From positions 123,324 to 187,323 of the forward strand of contig NZ_JABANU010000001.1 of assembly GCF_016238445.1 (NCBI RefSeq): a stretch of DNA of 64,000 bases, given 5' to 3'. The translations under genes and the position numbers were made by a program. Every line of letters starts with the position of its first letter. Position 1 is the first letter of the stretch. The notes under the pieces are model-generated. The model saw nothing but the letters and a program-made list of their open reading frames with translations, was not told the DNA's origin and ran no database searches. Below, in pieces: positions 1-7,763 of this stretch. The stretch comes from Staphylococcus canis. Lineage in GTDB: Bacteria > Bacillota > Bacilli > Staphylococcales > Staphylococcaceae.

Positions 1-74
1 GGACTTTTTTGTTTGTGAGCTATTACAGAAATCGGTAAAATGAAACTATATGCATTTGAAAGGACGTAAAAGTT

Positions 75-815
75 ATGAAAATTCAATTACCAAAACCATT
101 CTTTTTTGAAGAAGGACGTCGTGCGGTTCTGTTATTGCACGGTTTTACTGGGAATAGTTCAGATGTTAGACAACTTGGACGCTATCTTCAAAAAAAGGGA
201 TATACTTCATATGCACCACATTATGAAGGGCACGGGGAACCACCTGAAAATATACTCAAATCAAGCCCTCATGTATGGTATAAAGACGCACTAGATGGCT
301 ATGAATATCTGGTTGAAAAAGGATACGATGAAATTGCGGTTGCTGGGTTATCTTTAGGTGGCGTGTTTACCCTTAAGTTAAGCTTAAATCGCAGTGTGAA
401 GGGTATTGTTACTATGTGCACGCCGATGTACATTAAAACGGAAGGTTCAATGTATGAAGGCGTATTAGAATATGCACGCAACTTCAAAAAATATGAAGGT
501 AAAGATGAAGCTACGATTGAAAAGGAAATGGAACAATTTCATCCGACTGAAACATTAAAAGAATTACAACAAACCATTCAAGATGTTCGTAATACAGTAG
601 ATGAGGTTGTGGACCCACTTCTTGTGATTCAAGCTGAAAAAGATGAAATGATTAATCCTGACTCTGCCAATATTATTTATAACGAGGTCATGTCAGATGA
701 TAAACATATCTCATGGTACGCTGAATCAGGTCATGTTATTACAATCGATAAAGAAAAAGAAAAAGTTTTCGAAGAGATCTATCAATTTTTAGAAACATTA
801 GATTGGTCGAACTAA
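75..815 (+). CDS. est: Carboxylesterase, Est30-like alpha/beta hydrolase
   Basis: Cytosolic serine hydrolase of 246 aa expected to cleave short-chain carboxylesters; the natural substrate is unknown. Visible are the oxyanion segment HGFTG (about residues 22-26), the nucleophile elbow GLSLGG with Ser93, an acidic residue in the AEKDEM segment (about 193) and the catalytic His in ESGHV (about 223). Order and spacing match the Est30 family. There is no signal peptide or membrane segment. The RBS AAAGGACG precedes the ATG at 75. It lies 36 bp upstream of rnr in the same direction and is probably co-transcribed with rnr and smpB, an arrangement common in Firmicutes. Confidence 0.88.
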   Translation: MKIQLPKPFFFEEGRRAVLLLHGFTGNSSDVRQLGRYLQKKGYTSYAPHYEGHGEPPENILKSSPHVWYKDALDGYEYLVEKGYDEIAVAGLSLGGVFTLKLSLNRSVKGIVTMCTPMYIKTEGSMYEGVLEYARNFKKYEGKDEATIEKEMEQFHPTETLKELQQTIQDVRNTVDEVVDPLLVIQAEKDEMINPDSANIIYNEVMSDDKHISWYAESGHVITIDKEKEKVFEEIYQFLETLDWSN

Positions 816-854
816 CCATACCTTATTGAAAAATATACAGAAAGGAGGAGTATG

Positions 855-3200
855 ATGAACTTAAAAGACGATGTTAAAGCTATTATTCAACGTCCAGATT
901 ATGAACCAATGTCTGTGTCAGACTTTCAAGATGAACTTGGACTAGCAAGTGCTGATTCATTCCGAGATTTAATTAAAGTACTTGTCGAATTAGAACAATC
1001 AGGTGTTGTAGAACGAACAAAACAAGATCGCTACCAGAAAAAAACAATGCGAGATGGTTTAGTCAAAGGTAAATTAAGTCAAAACAAAAAAGGATTCGCA
1101 TTTTTAAGACCCGATAACCCTGATATGGAGGATATCTTCATACCTCCTACTAAAATTAATCGTGCCATGGATGGCGATACAGTAATCGTTGAAGTTAAAA
1201 AGTCTCGCGGTGATCATCGTAGCGGTAAAATTGAAGGAGAAGTTAAATCTATTGAAAGTCACTCCGTAAAGCAAGTTGTTGGTACTTTCTCTGAAGCACG
1301 TCATTTTGGCTTTGTGATACCTGATGATAAACGTATTATGCAAGATATCTTTATTCCAAAAGGTCAAGATTTAGGGGCTGTGGAAGGTCATAAAGTACTT
1401 GTTCAAATCTCAAAGTATTCGGATGGTACGAATAATCCTGAAGGGCATATCTCAGCAATTTTAGGTCATAAGAATGATCCAGGTGTAGATATATTATCTA
1501 TTATTTATCAACACGGCATCGAAATTGAATTTCCAGATGCAGTATTAAAAGAAGCAGAAGCAGTACCCGAAACAATTGAAGAAAGTGAAATTGAAGGACG
1601 ACGTGATTTAAGAGACGAATTGACAATTACAATTGACGGGGCCGATGCGAAAGACTTAGATGATGCCATTGGTCTTAAGAAGCTACCAAATGGAAATACA
1701 GAGTTAACTGTAAGTATAGCTGATGTCAGCTACTACGTTAAAGAAGGCTCAGCCCTTGACCAAGAAGCTTATGATCGGGCAACAAGTGTGTATTTAGTAG
1801 ATCGTGTTATTCCTATGATTCCACATCGATTAAGTAATGGTATTTGTTCGCTGAATCCTGACGTAGATCGTCTCACGTTAAGTTGTCGTATGGAATTTGA
1901 TGCACAAGCTAAAGTCGTTAATTATGAGATTTTTGATAGTGTTATTCATTCTAATGCACGTATGACATATAAAGCTGTGAATCAAATTATTACAGAGCAA
2001 GATCCAGAAACACGAAGTAAGTATAGAGATATTGTACCGATGCTAGATTTAGCAAAAGACTTGTCACAACGCTTAATCAAAATGCGTAAACGACGCGGTG
2101 AAATTGATTTTGATATTAAAGAAGCGAAAGTACTAGTAAATCACGAAGGTCTTCCATTAGAAGTCGTTACACGTGATCGTGGTGAAGGAGGGCGTTTAAT
2201 CGAATCATTTATGTTAGCAGCTAATGAAACGATTGCAGAGCATTTCTATAAAATGGATGTGCCATTTATTTATCGTGTTCATGAGCAACCAAAATCGGAA
2301 CGTTTAGCTCAATTTTTCGACTTTATTACGAATTTCGGTATTATGGTCAAAGGTACGGGTGAAGATATTCATCCAAGAACACTGCAAAATATTAGTGAAG
2401 AAATCGCTGGGAGACCAGAAGATATGGTCATTTCAACAATGATGTTAAGATCGATGCAACAAGCTCATTATGACAAAGACAATCTTGGTCATTTTGGTTT
2501 AGCAGCAGATTATTATACGCATTTCACATCACCAATTCGTCGTTACCCAGATTTAATCGTACATCGTTTGATACGCAAATATCTTATTGAGCGTTCAATG
2601 GATGGTAAAGCACGAAAAGAGTGGGAAGAAAAGTTACCTGAAATGGCAGAACATACTTCTAATCGTGAGCGTCGAGCTATAGATGCTGAAAGAGATACTG
2701 ATGAGTTGAAAAAAGCAGAATATATGATTCAACATATTGGAGATGAATTCGAAGGTGTCATCAGTTCAGTAGCGAATTTCGGCATGTTTGTTGAATTGCC
2801 AAACACGATAGAAGGGCTTGTAAGTATGCAAAATATGTCTGATGACTATTATCGATTTGATGAACGACATATGGCTTTAATTGGAGAAAGAAAAGCACAA
2901 GTGTATCGTATTGGTGACACGATTAAAGTAAAAGTGATTCATGTTGATGTTGATGAACGTCAAATTGATTTCCAAATTGTAGGTATGCCTATCGATTTAA
3001 ATGCAAACCGTGAGCGTAAAACGAAAGGTACAACGATTCAAGCTAAAACAAAAGGTAAGCAGTTTAACAATAAGAAAAAGAAACGCAAGCAACGTAAAGG
3101 AAAAAATGCACGGAAACGTGAAAAAGCAGGAAATACAAATCATAAACCTTTTTATAAAAGTAAAAAAGTAAAGAAAAAGGCACGTAAAAAGAAAAAGTAA
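855..3200 (+). CDS. rnr: Ribonuclease R
   Basis: 3'-5' exoribonuclease (781 aa) that degrades structured RNA and takes part in mRNA and rRNA turnover and trans-translation. N-terminal winged-helix-like and cold-shock RNA-binding regions (about 1-210) are followed by the RNB catalytic domain with the acidic cluster in DGADAKDLDDA (about 260-275), an S1 domain (about 640-715; FEGVISSVANFGMFVELP) and a very basic Lys/Arg-rich tail of about 65 residues. Two ATGs lie in tandem at 852 and 855. The RBS AAAGGAGG at 841-848 spaces better to 855, which is chosen. It is followed 15 bp later by smpB, its functional partner. Confidence 0.95.
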   Translation: MNLKDDVKAIIQRPDYEPMSVSDFQDELGLASADSFRDLIKVLVELEQSGVVERTKQDRYQKKTMRDGLVKGKLSQNKKGFAFLRPDNPDMEDIFIPPTKINRAMDGDTVIVEVKKSRGDHRSGKIEGEVKSIESHSVKQVVGTFSEARHFGFVIPDDKRIMQDIFIPKGQDLGAVEGHKVLVQISKYSDGTNNPEGHISAILGHKNDPGVDILSIIYQHGIEIEFPDAVLKEAEAVPETIEESEIEGRRDLRDELTITIDGADAKDLDDAIGLKKLPNGNTELTVSIADVSYYVKEGSALDQEAYDRATSVYLVDRVIPMIPHRLSNGICSLNPDVDRLTLSCRMEFDAQAKVVNYEIFDSVIHSNARMTYKAVNQIITEQDPETRSKYRDIVPMLDLAKDLSQRLIKMRKRRGEIDFDIKEAKVLVNHEGLPLEVVTRDRGEGGRLIESFMLAANETIAEHFYKMDVPFIYRVHEQPKSERLAQFFDFITNFGIMVKGTGEDIHPRTLQNISEEIAGRPEDMVISTMMLRSMQQAHYDKDNLGHFGLAADYYTHFTSPIRRYPDLIVHRLIRKYLIERSMDGKARKEWEEKLPEMAEHTSNRERRAIDAERDTDELKKAEYMIQHIGDEFEGVISSVANFGMFVELPNTIEGLVSMQNMSDDYYRFDERHMALIGERKAQVYRIGDTIKVKVIHVDVDERQIDFQIVGMPIDLNANRERKTKGTTIQAKTKGKQFNNKKKKRKQRKGKNARKREKAGNTNHKPFYKSKKVKKKARKKKK

Positions 3201-3215
3201 TTGAGGTGATACACA

Positions 3216-3683
3216 ATGCCAAAAACTAAGACAGGAAAAGGCACCTTGGCAGTCAATCGTAAAGCACGACATGATTATAATATTGAAAGTACGATTGAAG
3301 CGGGCATTGCGTTACAAGGAACTGAAATCAAATCAATCCGTCGTGGCAGTGCGAATTTAAAAGATAGTTATGCTCAAGTGAAACGAGGCGAAATATTTCT
3401 TCATAATATGCATATTGCACCTTATGAAGAAGGGAATCGTTTTAATCACGATCCGAGACGTGCCCGAAAGTTATTGTTGCATAAGCGTGAGATTTTAAAG
3501 TTAGGCGAACAAACACGTGAAATAGGTTATTCGATTATTCCACTAAAGCTGTATCTAAAACACGGTAATTGTAAAGTATTACTCGGTGTTGCTCGTGGTA
3601 AGAAAAAATATGATAAACGTCAAGCGCTAAAAGAAAAAGCAGTAAAACGAGATATGGACCGTGCGATGAAACAAAAATATTAA
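3216..3683 (+). CDS. smpB: SsrA-binding protein SmpB
   Basis: Small basic protein of 155 aa that binds the tRNA-like domain of tmRNA and delivers it to stalled ribosomes. The full family length is present, with the conserved core [20 protein letters not shown] and [10 protein letters not shown] near the N-terminus and a basic C-terminal tail ([18 protein letters not shown]...) that in the family reaches into the mRNA channel. RBS TTGAGGTG lies upstream of ATG 3216. It is directly followed by its RNA partner ssrA and preceded by rnr, the standard rescue/decay cluster of Bacillales. Confidence 0.97.
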   Translation: MPKTKTGKGTLAVNRKARHDYNIESTIEAGIALQGTEIKSIRRGSANLKDSYAQVKRGEIFLHNMHIAPYEEGNRFNHDPRRARKLLLHKREILKLGEQTREIGYSIIPLKLYLKHGNCKVLLGVARGKKKYDKRQALKEKAVKRDMDRAMKQKY

Positions 3684-3687
3684 CGTA

Positions 3688-3716
3688 TTGCTAAAAATGT
3701 AAAGGTTTGTTATTAT
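3688..3716 (+). promoter_or_regulatory. Promoter of ssrA (tmRNA)
   Basis: The -35 TTGCTA (3688-3693) and -10 TATTAT (3711-3716) are separated by exactly 17 bp, placing the start near 3723, about 36 nt before the mature tmRNA end. A 10-bp inverted repeat (TGTGCTTTCA at 3721-3730 with its complement at 3739-3748) would form a hairpin in the 5' leader removed during maturation. It lacks a T-tract, so it is unlikely to be an smpB terminator. Confidence 0.6.
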
Positions 3717-3758
3717 TAAATGTGCTTTCACTTTATTATGAAAGCACATTGAGATTGA

Positions 3759-4115
3759 GGGGACGTTTATGGATTCGACAGGGGTCCCCCGAGCTCATGA
3801 AGCGTGTCGGAGGGTTGTCTCCGCATCAACACACACAGTTTATAATAACTGGCAAAACTAACAATAATTTAGCAGTAGCTGCCTAAGCGCGCTCTGCATC
3901 ACCTAACAGCATCGCCTATGTGCTGTTAACGTGATTCAACTTTAGTAGGATACGCTCATCACTGCTGTTCGAAGTCTGATGAGAAGAGATAAATCGGACT
4001 AGCATCATGTTGGTTGTCTACCGCCTTGCATGATGTGAAATTTAAAGATAGACTACGCACGTAGAAACATTTGTATCAGGACCTCTGGACGCGGGTTCAA
4101 ATCCCGCCGTCTCCA
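3759..4115 (+). ncRNA. ssrA: Transfer-messenger RNA (tmRNA)
   Basis: tmRNA rescues stalled ribosomes and adds a proteolysis tag. The 5' GGGGACG pairs with 3' CGTCTCC (4108-4114) to form the acceptor stem with the conserved third-pair G-U; the discriminator is A4115 and CCA is not encoded. The T-arm GGTTCAAATCC lies at 4094-4104. The tag reading frame starts at GGC 3851 and ends at TAA 3884-3886, encoding GKTNNNLAVAA; with the alanine delivered by tmRNA itself, the tag is A-GKTNNNLAVAA. This differs from the tag recalled for S. aureus (GKSNNNFAVAA) at two positions. It lies directly downstream of smpB. Confidence 0.96.
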
Positions 4116-4121
4116 TACTTT

Positions 4122-4157
4122 AGCCTATAACCCGTGTGGTTGTGGGCTTTTTATTTT
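4122..4157 (+). terminator. ssrA terminator
   Basis: An 11-bp stem with G-U pairs (4122-4132 with 4138-4148) and a 5-nt loop is followed by a T-rich tract. It begins 7 bp after the tmRNA 3' end. Confidence 0.8.
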
Positions 4158-4194
4158 CGTTGCCCTAATATTGCCCCAGTATTGCCACACACAA

Positions 4195-4223
4195 CAAAAA
4201 AACCACCCTAAATTAAGGTGGTT
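4195..4223 (-). terminator. Terminator of the GNAT/DUF1722 operon
   Basis: AACCACC (4201-4207) pairs with GGTGGTT across a 9-nt loop. Read on the minus strand it is followed by a run of seven T (A-run at 4194-4200). It sits 24 bp beyond the stop codon of the minus-strand DUF1722 gene. Confidence 0.75.
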
Positions 4224-4246
4224 ATATCATAAATATGTAACACATC

Positions 4247-4618
4247 TTACAAATCCATAATTGCGCTGTTTAAAAGATAATCGTTATGATATTTTTGAAT
4301 AAGCATTTGAATAAATTGAATATAAATGATGTAATCTACGGGAGAGGCTCCTAAGTCGATTAATAATTGTTGATATTTTTCTTTGTCTTCCGAAGTTGCA
4401 TCCTTTTTAAAATACCCCCACAAATGTTGGAATGTATTGATAAACGCTTTATGGTCAATAGGTTTTTGTAGAATCGTGTCGATTTCTGTTAATAGGCGAT
4501 GATAGTCAATACCTTCTTTAATTAAATTTTTAATGTATATATAATCGTGATAATGACGCATCATCACATTATATTTTTGATAGTGCCAGTACTTTTCAAT
4601 TTTTGTAATTTCCTTCAC
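4247..4618 (-). CDS. Stand-alone DUF1722 (YbgA C-terminal-like) protein
   Basis: Protein of 123 aa matching DUF1722: an N-terminal Lys/Tyr/His-rich helix (KYWHYQKYNVMMRHYHDY) and the signature HKAFINTFQHLWGYFKKD followed by a hydrophobic C-terminal region. The biochemical role of the family is not established; elsewhere it often follows a DUF523 domain or a photolyase gene, neither of which is seen here. The start is GTG 4618, preceded by AGGAG, and overlaps the stop of the upstream acetyltransferase gene as GTGA, indicating translational coupling. A longer TTG start at 4648 was rejected for lack of an RBS. Confidence 0.7.
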   Translation of the reverse strand: MKEITKIEKYWHYQKYNVMMRHYHDYIYIKNLIKEGIDYHRLLTEIDTILQKPIDHKAFINTFQHLWGYFKKDATSEDKEKYQQLLIDLGASPVDYIIYIQFIQMLIQKYHNDYLLNSAIMDL

Positions 4619-5127
4619 TTTGAATCTCCTATCACGTAGATAAGCCAATGCTCTTCTATGTATTGATCGTCAACTTTACGTGCTGCTTCTTCAGTAGCAA
4701 AGGTCTCAAAACCTAAATTATTAAAAAAAACACGAGCAGGGATATTATTTGAAGCAATAGATAATATAAGTTGTTCCACTTTATGACAACGTGCATACTG
4801 GATGAGTGCATCAATGAGTTTGTAGCTAATGGATTGTCCACGATATTGAGGTGTGACGTAAAGACTTTGGATATAAGCTTTATGTCTTTTACTTGGATGC
4901 GGTAAGAAATCTAATTCGATAATGCCTATGAGTTTTTGATTTGAAAATGCGCCGAAAACAAGATTATTATTATGATTATTTGGATGCAAAAGATTTTCTA
5001 AATCTGTTAAATTAAGATGATCCCCATAGTGAAATTCATGCAGAAAGGTGATAGGTTCATTTTTGTAAGCTTCTATAATTAAATTTTGAAAATCTTCGGC
5101 ATGCCCCTCAGTTAAAATTTTAATCAT
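4615..5127 (-). CDS. GNAT-family N-acetyltransferase
   Basis: Cytosolic acetyltransferase of 170 aa; substrate unknown. The acetyl-CoA-binding motif A is visible as IQSLYVTPQYRGQSISYKLIDALI (about residues 90-113), preceded by the typical beta-strand LIGIIELDFLP and followed by LSIASNNIPARVFFNNLGFE, which is motif B. The start is ATG 5127 because GGGAGG sits 6 nt upstream; a further ATG at 5157 lacks an RBS. It is the first gene of a two-gene unit with the DUF1722 gene, and its promoter is at 5163-5191. Confidence 0.85.
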   Translation of the reverse strand: MIKILTEGHAEDFQNLIIEAYKNEPITFLHEFHYGDHLNLTDLENLLHPNNHNNNLVFGAFSNQKLIGIIELDFLPHPSKRHKAYIQSLYVTPQYRGQSISYKLIDALIQYARCHKVEQLILSIASNNIPARVFFNNLGFETFATEEAARKVDDQYIEEHWLIYVIGDSK

Positions 5128-5162
5128 AGGATACCTCCCATAAATCATTCCCTTCATCCATA

Positions 5163-5191
5163 ATCATATTAAACAATACATTTAATTGCAA
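5163..5191 (-). promoter_or_regulatory. Promoter of the GNAT/DUF1722 operon
   Basis: On the minus strand, -35 TTGCAA (5191-5186) and -10 TATGAT (5168-5163) are 17 bp apart, placing the start 30 nt upstream of the GNAT gene. A CodY-like sequence (5203-5217) lies directly upstream of the -35. Confidence 0.6.
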
Positions 5192-5202
5192 CATCATTTT
5201 TG

Positions 5203-5217
5203 AATGTTCTGAAAAAT
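5203..5217. promoter_or_regulatory. CodY-like box upstream of the GNAT gene
   Basis: AATGTTCTGAAAAAT matches 13 of 15 positions of the CodY consensus AATTTTCWGAAAATT. It ends close to the -35 element of the minus-strand promoter. The surrounding 16-mer TGAATGTTCTGAAAAA occurs again upstream of mnhA. Confidence 0.4.
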
Positions 5218-5295
5218 ATATTTTTTATATAATTAGAGAGATATCAGTTGTCTAAAAAGAGTCATTTACAATCATGTTTGTAATTCGAATCATAG

Positions 5296-5343
5296 AAAAA
5301 CAGGAAGATTTTCATGATAAAAATGAATAATCTTCCTGTTTTT
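5296..5343 (-). terminator. Bidirectional hairpin downstream of ohr
   Basis: A 15-bp perfect stem (5296-5310 with 5329-5343) has outer ends that form A/T runs on both strands. It sits about 55 bp past the ohr stop on the minus strand. Confidence 0.8.
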
Positions 5344-5397
5344 GGATTAGAGACATATTAATGTCCCAGTTTCTTTAACGTATTTAATTTGATTGTA

Positions 5398-5817
5398 TTA
5401 TTCAACAACTTCAACTGATAAATTTACATCAATGTTACCGCGAGTTGCTTTAGAATAAGGGCAGAATTCATGAGCATCTTTTAATGCTTTTTCTGCATCA
5501 GCTTGTTCTATATTTTTTACTTTAGCATCGATATCTACTTCAAGTTTTGGACCTTCATGATCAGGATCGTCAATAAGACGAACTGTTAAATTAACAAGAG
5601 GATCTGCATTTCTAAATCCGCTTTTCTTTAACATTAAATCAAAAGCACCATTAAAGCATGACGCGTATCCTGTAGCAAAAAGTTGTTCTGGATTTGTACC
5701 TTTACCATCCGCTTTATCTGGTGGTAAAATATCAAAATCTAATGTTTTATCGTCAGTATAAGCATGACCATTACGGCCACCTGTATTTGTCGCAGTTGTT
5801 TCATAAATTTTAGCCAT
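5398..5817 (-). CDS. ohr: Organic hydroperoxide resistance protein, Ohr/OsmC family
   Basis: Thiol peroxidase of 139 aa that reduces organic hydroperoxides in the cytosol. The two redox cysteines are in [12 protein letters not shown] (about residue 54) and [13 protein letters not shown] (about 118), the arrangement that distinguishes the Ohr subgroup from other OsmC proteins. Its N-terminus, [15 protein letters not shown], is also typical. RBS AAAGGAGG lies upstream of ATG 5817. It is a single gene divergent from ldhD. No OhrR gene or clear OhrR operator is visible in the 144-bp divergent region. Confidence 0.92.
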   Translation of the reverse strand: MAKIYETTATNTGGRNGHAYTDDKTLDFDILPPDKADGKGTNPEQLFATGYASCFNGAFDLMLKKSGFRNADPLVNLTVRLIDDPDHEGPKLEVDIDAKVKNIEQADAEKALKDAHEFCPYSKATRGNIDVNLSVEVVE

Positions 5818-5891
5818 AGTAAGAAAGTCCTCCTTTATGAATCTTATATGATATCTTTACCCTAAAAAGCGCATACTAATCATCTATCCCC

Positions 5892-5920
5892 TTTTCAAAA
5901 ACGGAAAAATACGGTATAGT
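5892..5920 (+). promoter_or_regulatory. Promoter of ldhD
   Basis: TTTTCA (5892-5897), a 17-bp spacer and TATAGT (5915-5920) lie about 40 bp upstream of the ldhD start. Confidence 0.5.
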
Positions 5921-5961
5921 ATTCTCATTCAGAATTTACAGATAACTTAGGAGTGAATAAG

Positions 5962-6966
5962 ATGAAAAGAATTAAAGTGTTTGATGTAAGATTTGATGAA
6001 AAGAAAGCGCTAGATAATTGGATTGAAAATCATAAAGATGAAGTTGAGGTTGAGTTAACTGAAGAACCACTAGGAGAAGCGCATTTCGATACATTAGACC
6101 AAATTGATGGTATTTCAACATCTCAAACAACACCGTTTAAAGAAGAATATTTAAAAACTTTAGTAGATCATGGTATTACTCACGTTGCACAACGATCTGC
6201 AGGGTTTGATATGTTTGATTTCAATATAGCGAATAAATTAGGGCTTAAAGTTTCTAACGTACCAAGTTATTCACCACAGTCTATTGCGGAATTTGCGGTG
6301 ATGAGAATCATGGAACTTGTACGTCGTGCGGCTCAAATCGATAGAAATGTTGAGCGTCACCAATTTGAGTGGGATTTAAGCGTTCAAGGGCGTACGATAG
6401 AGTCATTGAAAATTGGTATTATCGGCACAGGACGAATTGGAAGTCGAGTTGCTAAAATATTAAATGGTTTCGGTGCAACTGTTTATGCTTATGATTTAAA
6501 CCCTAACCCAGATTTAAACTCAATTGTTACTTATGTAGATAGTGTTGATGCACTAGTTCAAGATATTGACGTGTTAACATTACATATTCCAGGTTCGCCT
6601 GAAAATCACTACTTTATTGATCAAAAAGTATTCGATAAAGTTAAAAAAGGACTTTTATTTGTTAACACAGCTCGTGGTGTTGTTGTCGATACGCAAGCTT
6701 TAATTCAAGCGCTTGATAACGAAACAGTAGCCGCAGCTGCTTTAGATACGTATGAAAATGAAGGACCTTATTTCAAGAAAGATTTTACAAATAAAGAGAT
6801 TACGGATGAGACGTTAAAGTTATTACTTCAAAAAGATAATGTTTTAGTTTCGCCGCATGTTGCGTTCTATACTGATGAAGCGGTACAGAACTTAATAGAC
6901 ATTCCTTTAGATGACGTTTTAGCATATATTAATAACAAGCCTGTTGATAATATTGTTAATCCTTAA
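5962..6966 (+). CDS. ldhD: D-lactate dehydrogenase (D-2-hydroxyacid dehydrogenase)
   Basis: NAD-dependent cytosolic enzyme of 334 aa interconverting pyruvate and D-lactate. The substrate-binding segment RSAGFDMFD (about 78-86), the Rossmann motif GIIGTGRIGSRVA (about 150), the catalytic Arg in NTARGVVVD, a Glu in the YENEGPY region and the catalytic His in SPHVAFYTDEAV (about 296) follow the LdhD order. The start is ATG 5962 with TTAGGAG 8 nt upstream; the in-frame GTG at 5953 overlaps that RBS. It is followed 21 bp later by aroD and may share its transcript. Confidence 0.92.
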   Translation: MKRIKVFDVRFDEKKALDNWIENHKDEVEVELTEEPLGEAHFDTLDQIDGISTSQTTPFKEEYLKTLVDHGITHVAQRSAGFDMFDFNIANKLGLKVSNVPSYSPQSIAEFAVMRIMELVRRAAQIDRNVERHQFEWDLSVQGRTIESLKIGIIGTGRIGSRVAKILNGFGATVYAYDLNPNPDLNSIVTYVDSVDALVQDIDVLTLHIPGSPENHYFIDQKVFDKVKKGLLFVNTARGVVVDTQALIQALDNETVAAAALDTYENEGPYFKKDFTNKEITDETLKLLLQKDNVLVSPHVAFYTDEAVQNLIDIPLDDVLAYINNKPVDNIVNP

Positions 6967-6987
6967 AAATAGAAAGGTGTAACTGTT

Positions 6988-7731
6988 GTGAAGACACAGA
7001 TTGTAGCAAGTTTAATGCCAAAACGTGAACTATTAGAACAAAACGATTTGAAGTTGATTGAGCGATTTCAAAATAACTTTGATATTTTAGAGTTACGTAT
7101 AGATAGTTTACCAAGTCATGATATAGAAGTTATCAAATCGGTAATACAACAAATCAAGCAATTCTTACACAAACCGTTACTGCTCACGTATCGTACAGTA
7201 AAACAAGGTGGATCTGGAACGTTGAATCAAACAGATTATGTTACATGGATGCAAGAGATATTACAACTTGATTCATTTCAAATGATTGATGTTGAATGGG
7301 AAGCTTATGATGAATCAAGAGAGACACTCGTAAAAGAAGCGAAAGTACATCATAAGGAAGTGATAGTCTCTTATCATAACTTTGATGAAACTCCTAAAAT
7401 TGAAGTGTTGAAAAAAATATATTTTAATATGTCAAAATTAGGTGCTGAACATTTGAAGATTGCAGTGATGCCACAATCTAGACGAGATGTTTTAACCTTA
7501 TTGGAAGCGGTGATTGAAGCGAGTGAGGCGTTACCACAGTGGGTTACCGGTATTGCTATGGGACCACTAGGAATCATATCAAGAACAGCACAAGAAAGCT
7601 TTGGTGGTGCGTTAACATATGGTGCATTAACAGAAGCAGTTGCTCCTGGACAAATTCATGTGCAACAACTGTCGGAAATACTACCGCTGTACAGTTTAGT
7701 TGAAAACAATACGCCCCTTAGATATAATTGA
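6988..7731 (+). CDS. aroD: 3-Dehydroquinate dehydratase, type I
   Basis: Third step of the shikimate pathway: dehydration of 3-dehydroquinate to 3-dehydroshikimate through a Schiff base. The 247-aa protein has the type I landmarks DILELRIDSL near the N-terminus, the catalytic His in VSYHNFDETP (about 133), the Schiff-base Lys in AEHLKIAVMP (about 160) and the C-terminal GGALTYG segment. The start is GTG 6988 with AGAAAGGTG upstream. Its 3' end doubles as the promoter of the next gene, and its stop codon lies within a Fur-like box. Confidence 0.94.
   Translation: MKTQIVASLMPKRELLEQNDLKLIERFQNNFDILELRIDSLPSHDIEVIKSVIQQIKQFLHKPLLLTYRTVKQGGSGTLNQTDYVTWMQEILQLDSFQMIDVEWEAYDESRETLVKEAKVHHKEVIVSYHNFDETPKIEVLKKIYFNMSKLGAEHLKIAVMPQSRRDVLTLLEAVIEASEALPQWVTGIAMGPLGIISRTAQESFGGALTYGALTEAVAPGQIHVQQLSEILPLYSLVENNTPLRYN
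7700..7728 (+). promoter_or_regulatory. Promoter inside aroD for the nitroreductase gene
   Basis: TTGAAA (7700-7705) and a perfect TATAAT (7723-7728) are separated by 17 bp, all within the last codons of aroD. The start would fall near 7735, inside the Fur-like palindrome that begins at 7729. Confidence 0.7.
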
Positions 7732-7743
7732 TAATGGTTATCA
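7729..7743. promoter_or_regulatory. Fur-type operator overlapping the aroD stop codon
   Basis: TGATAATGGTTATCA is a perfect 6-3-6 palindrome and matches the Fur box TGATAATNATTATCA at all but one specified position. It begins at the aroD TGA stop and covers the predicted start of the nitroreductase transcript. Iron-dependent repression is inferred; PerR, a related regulator, is the alternative. Confidence 0.65.
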
Positions 7744-7763
7744 TTAAAAAGGGGTAGATAAAC

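Noticed and set aside
1..74. End of an upstream gene such as secG
   Set aside because: No stop-terminated reading frame or motif is visible in 74 bp; only a T-run at 5-10 that might be a terminator tail.
3721..3748. smpB terminator
   Set aside because: The hairpin lies downstream of the ssrA -10 and lacks a T-run; it is better explained as the pre-tmRNA leader.
4195..4223. Possible island remnant gene downstream of ssrA
   Set aside because: Only a minus-strand terminator is present; there is no integrase fragment or second att core.
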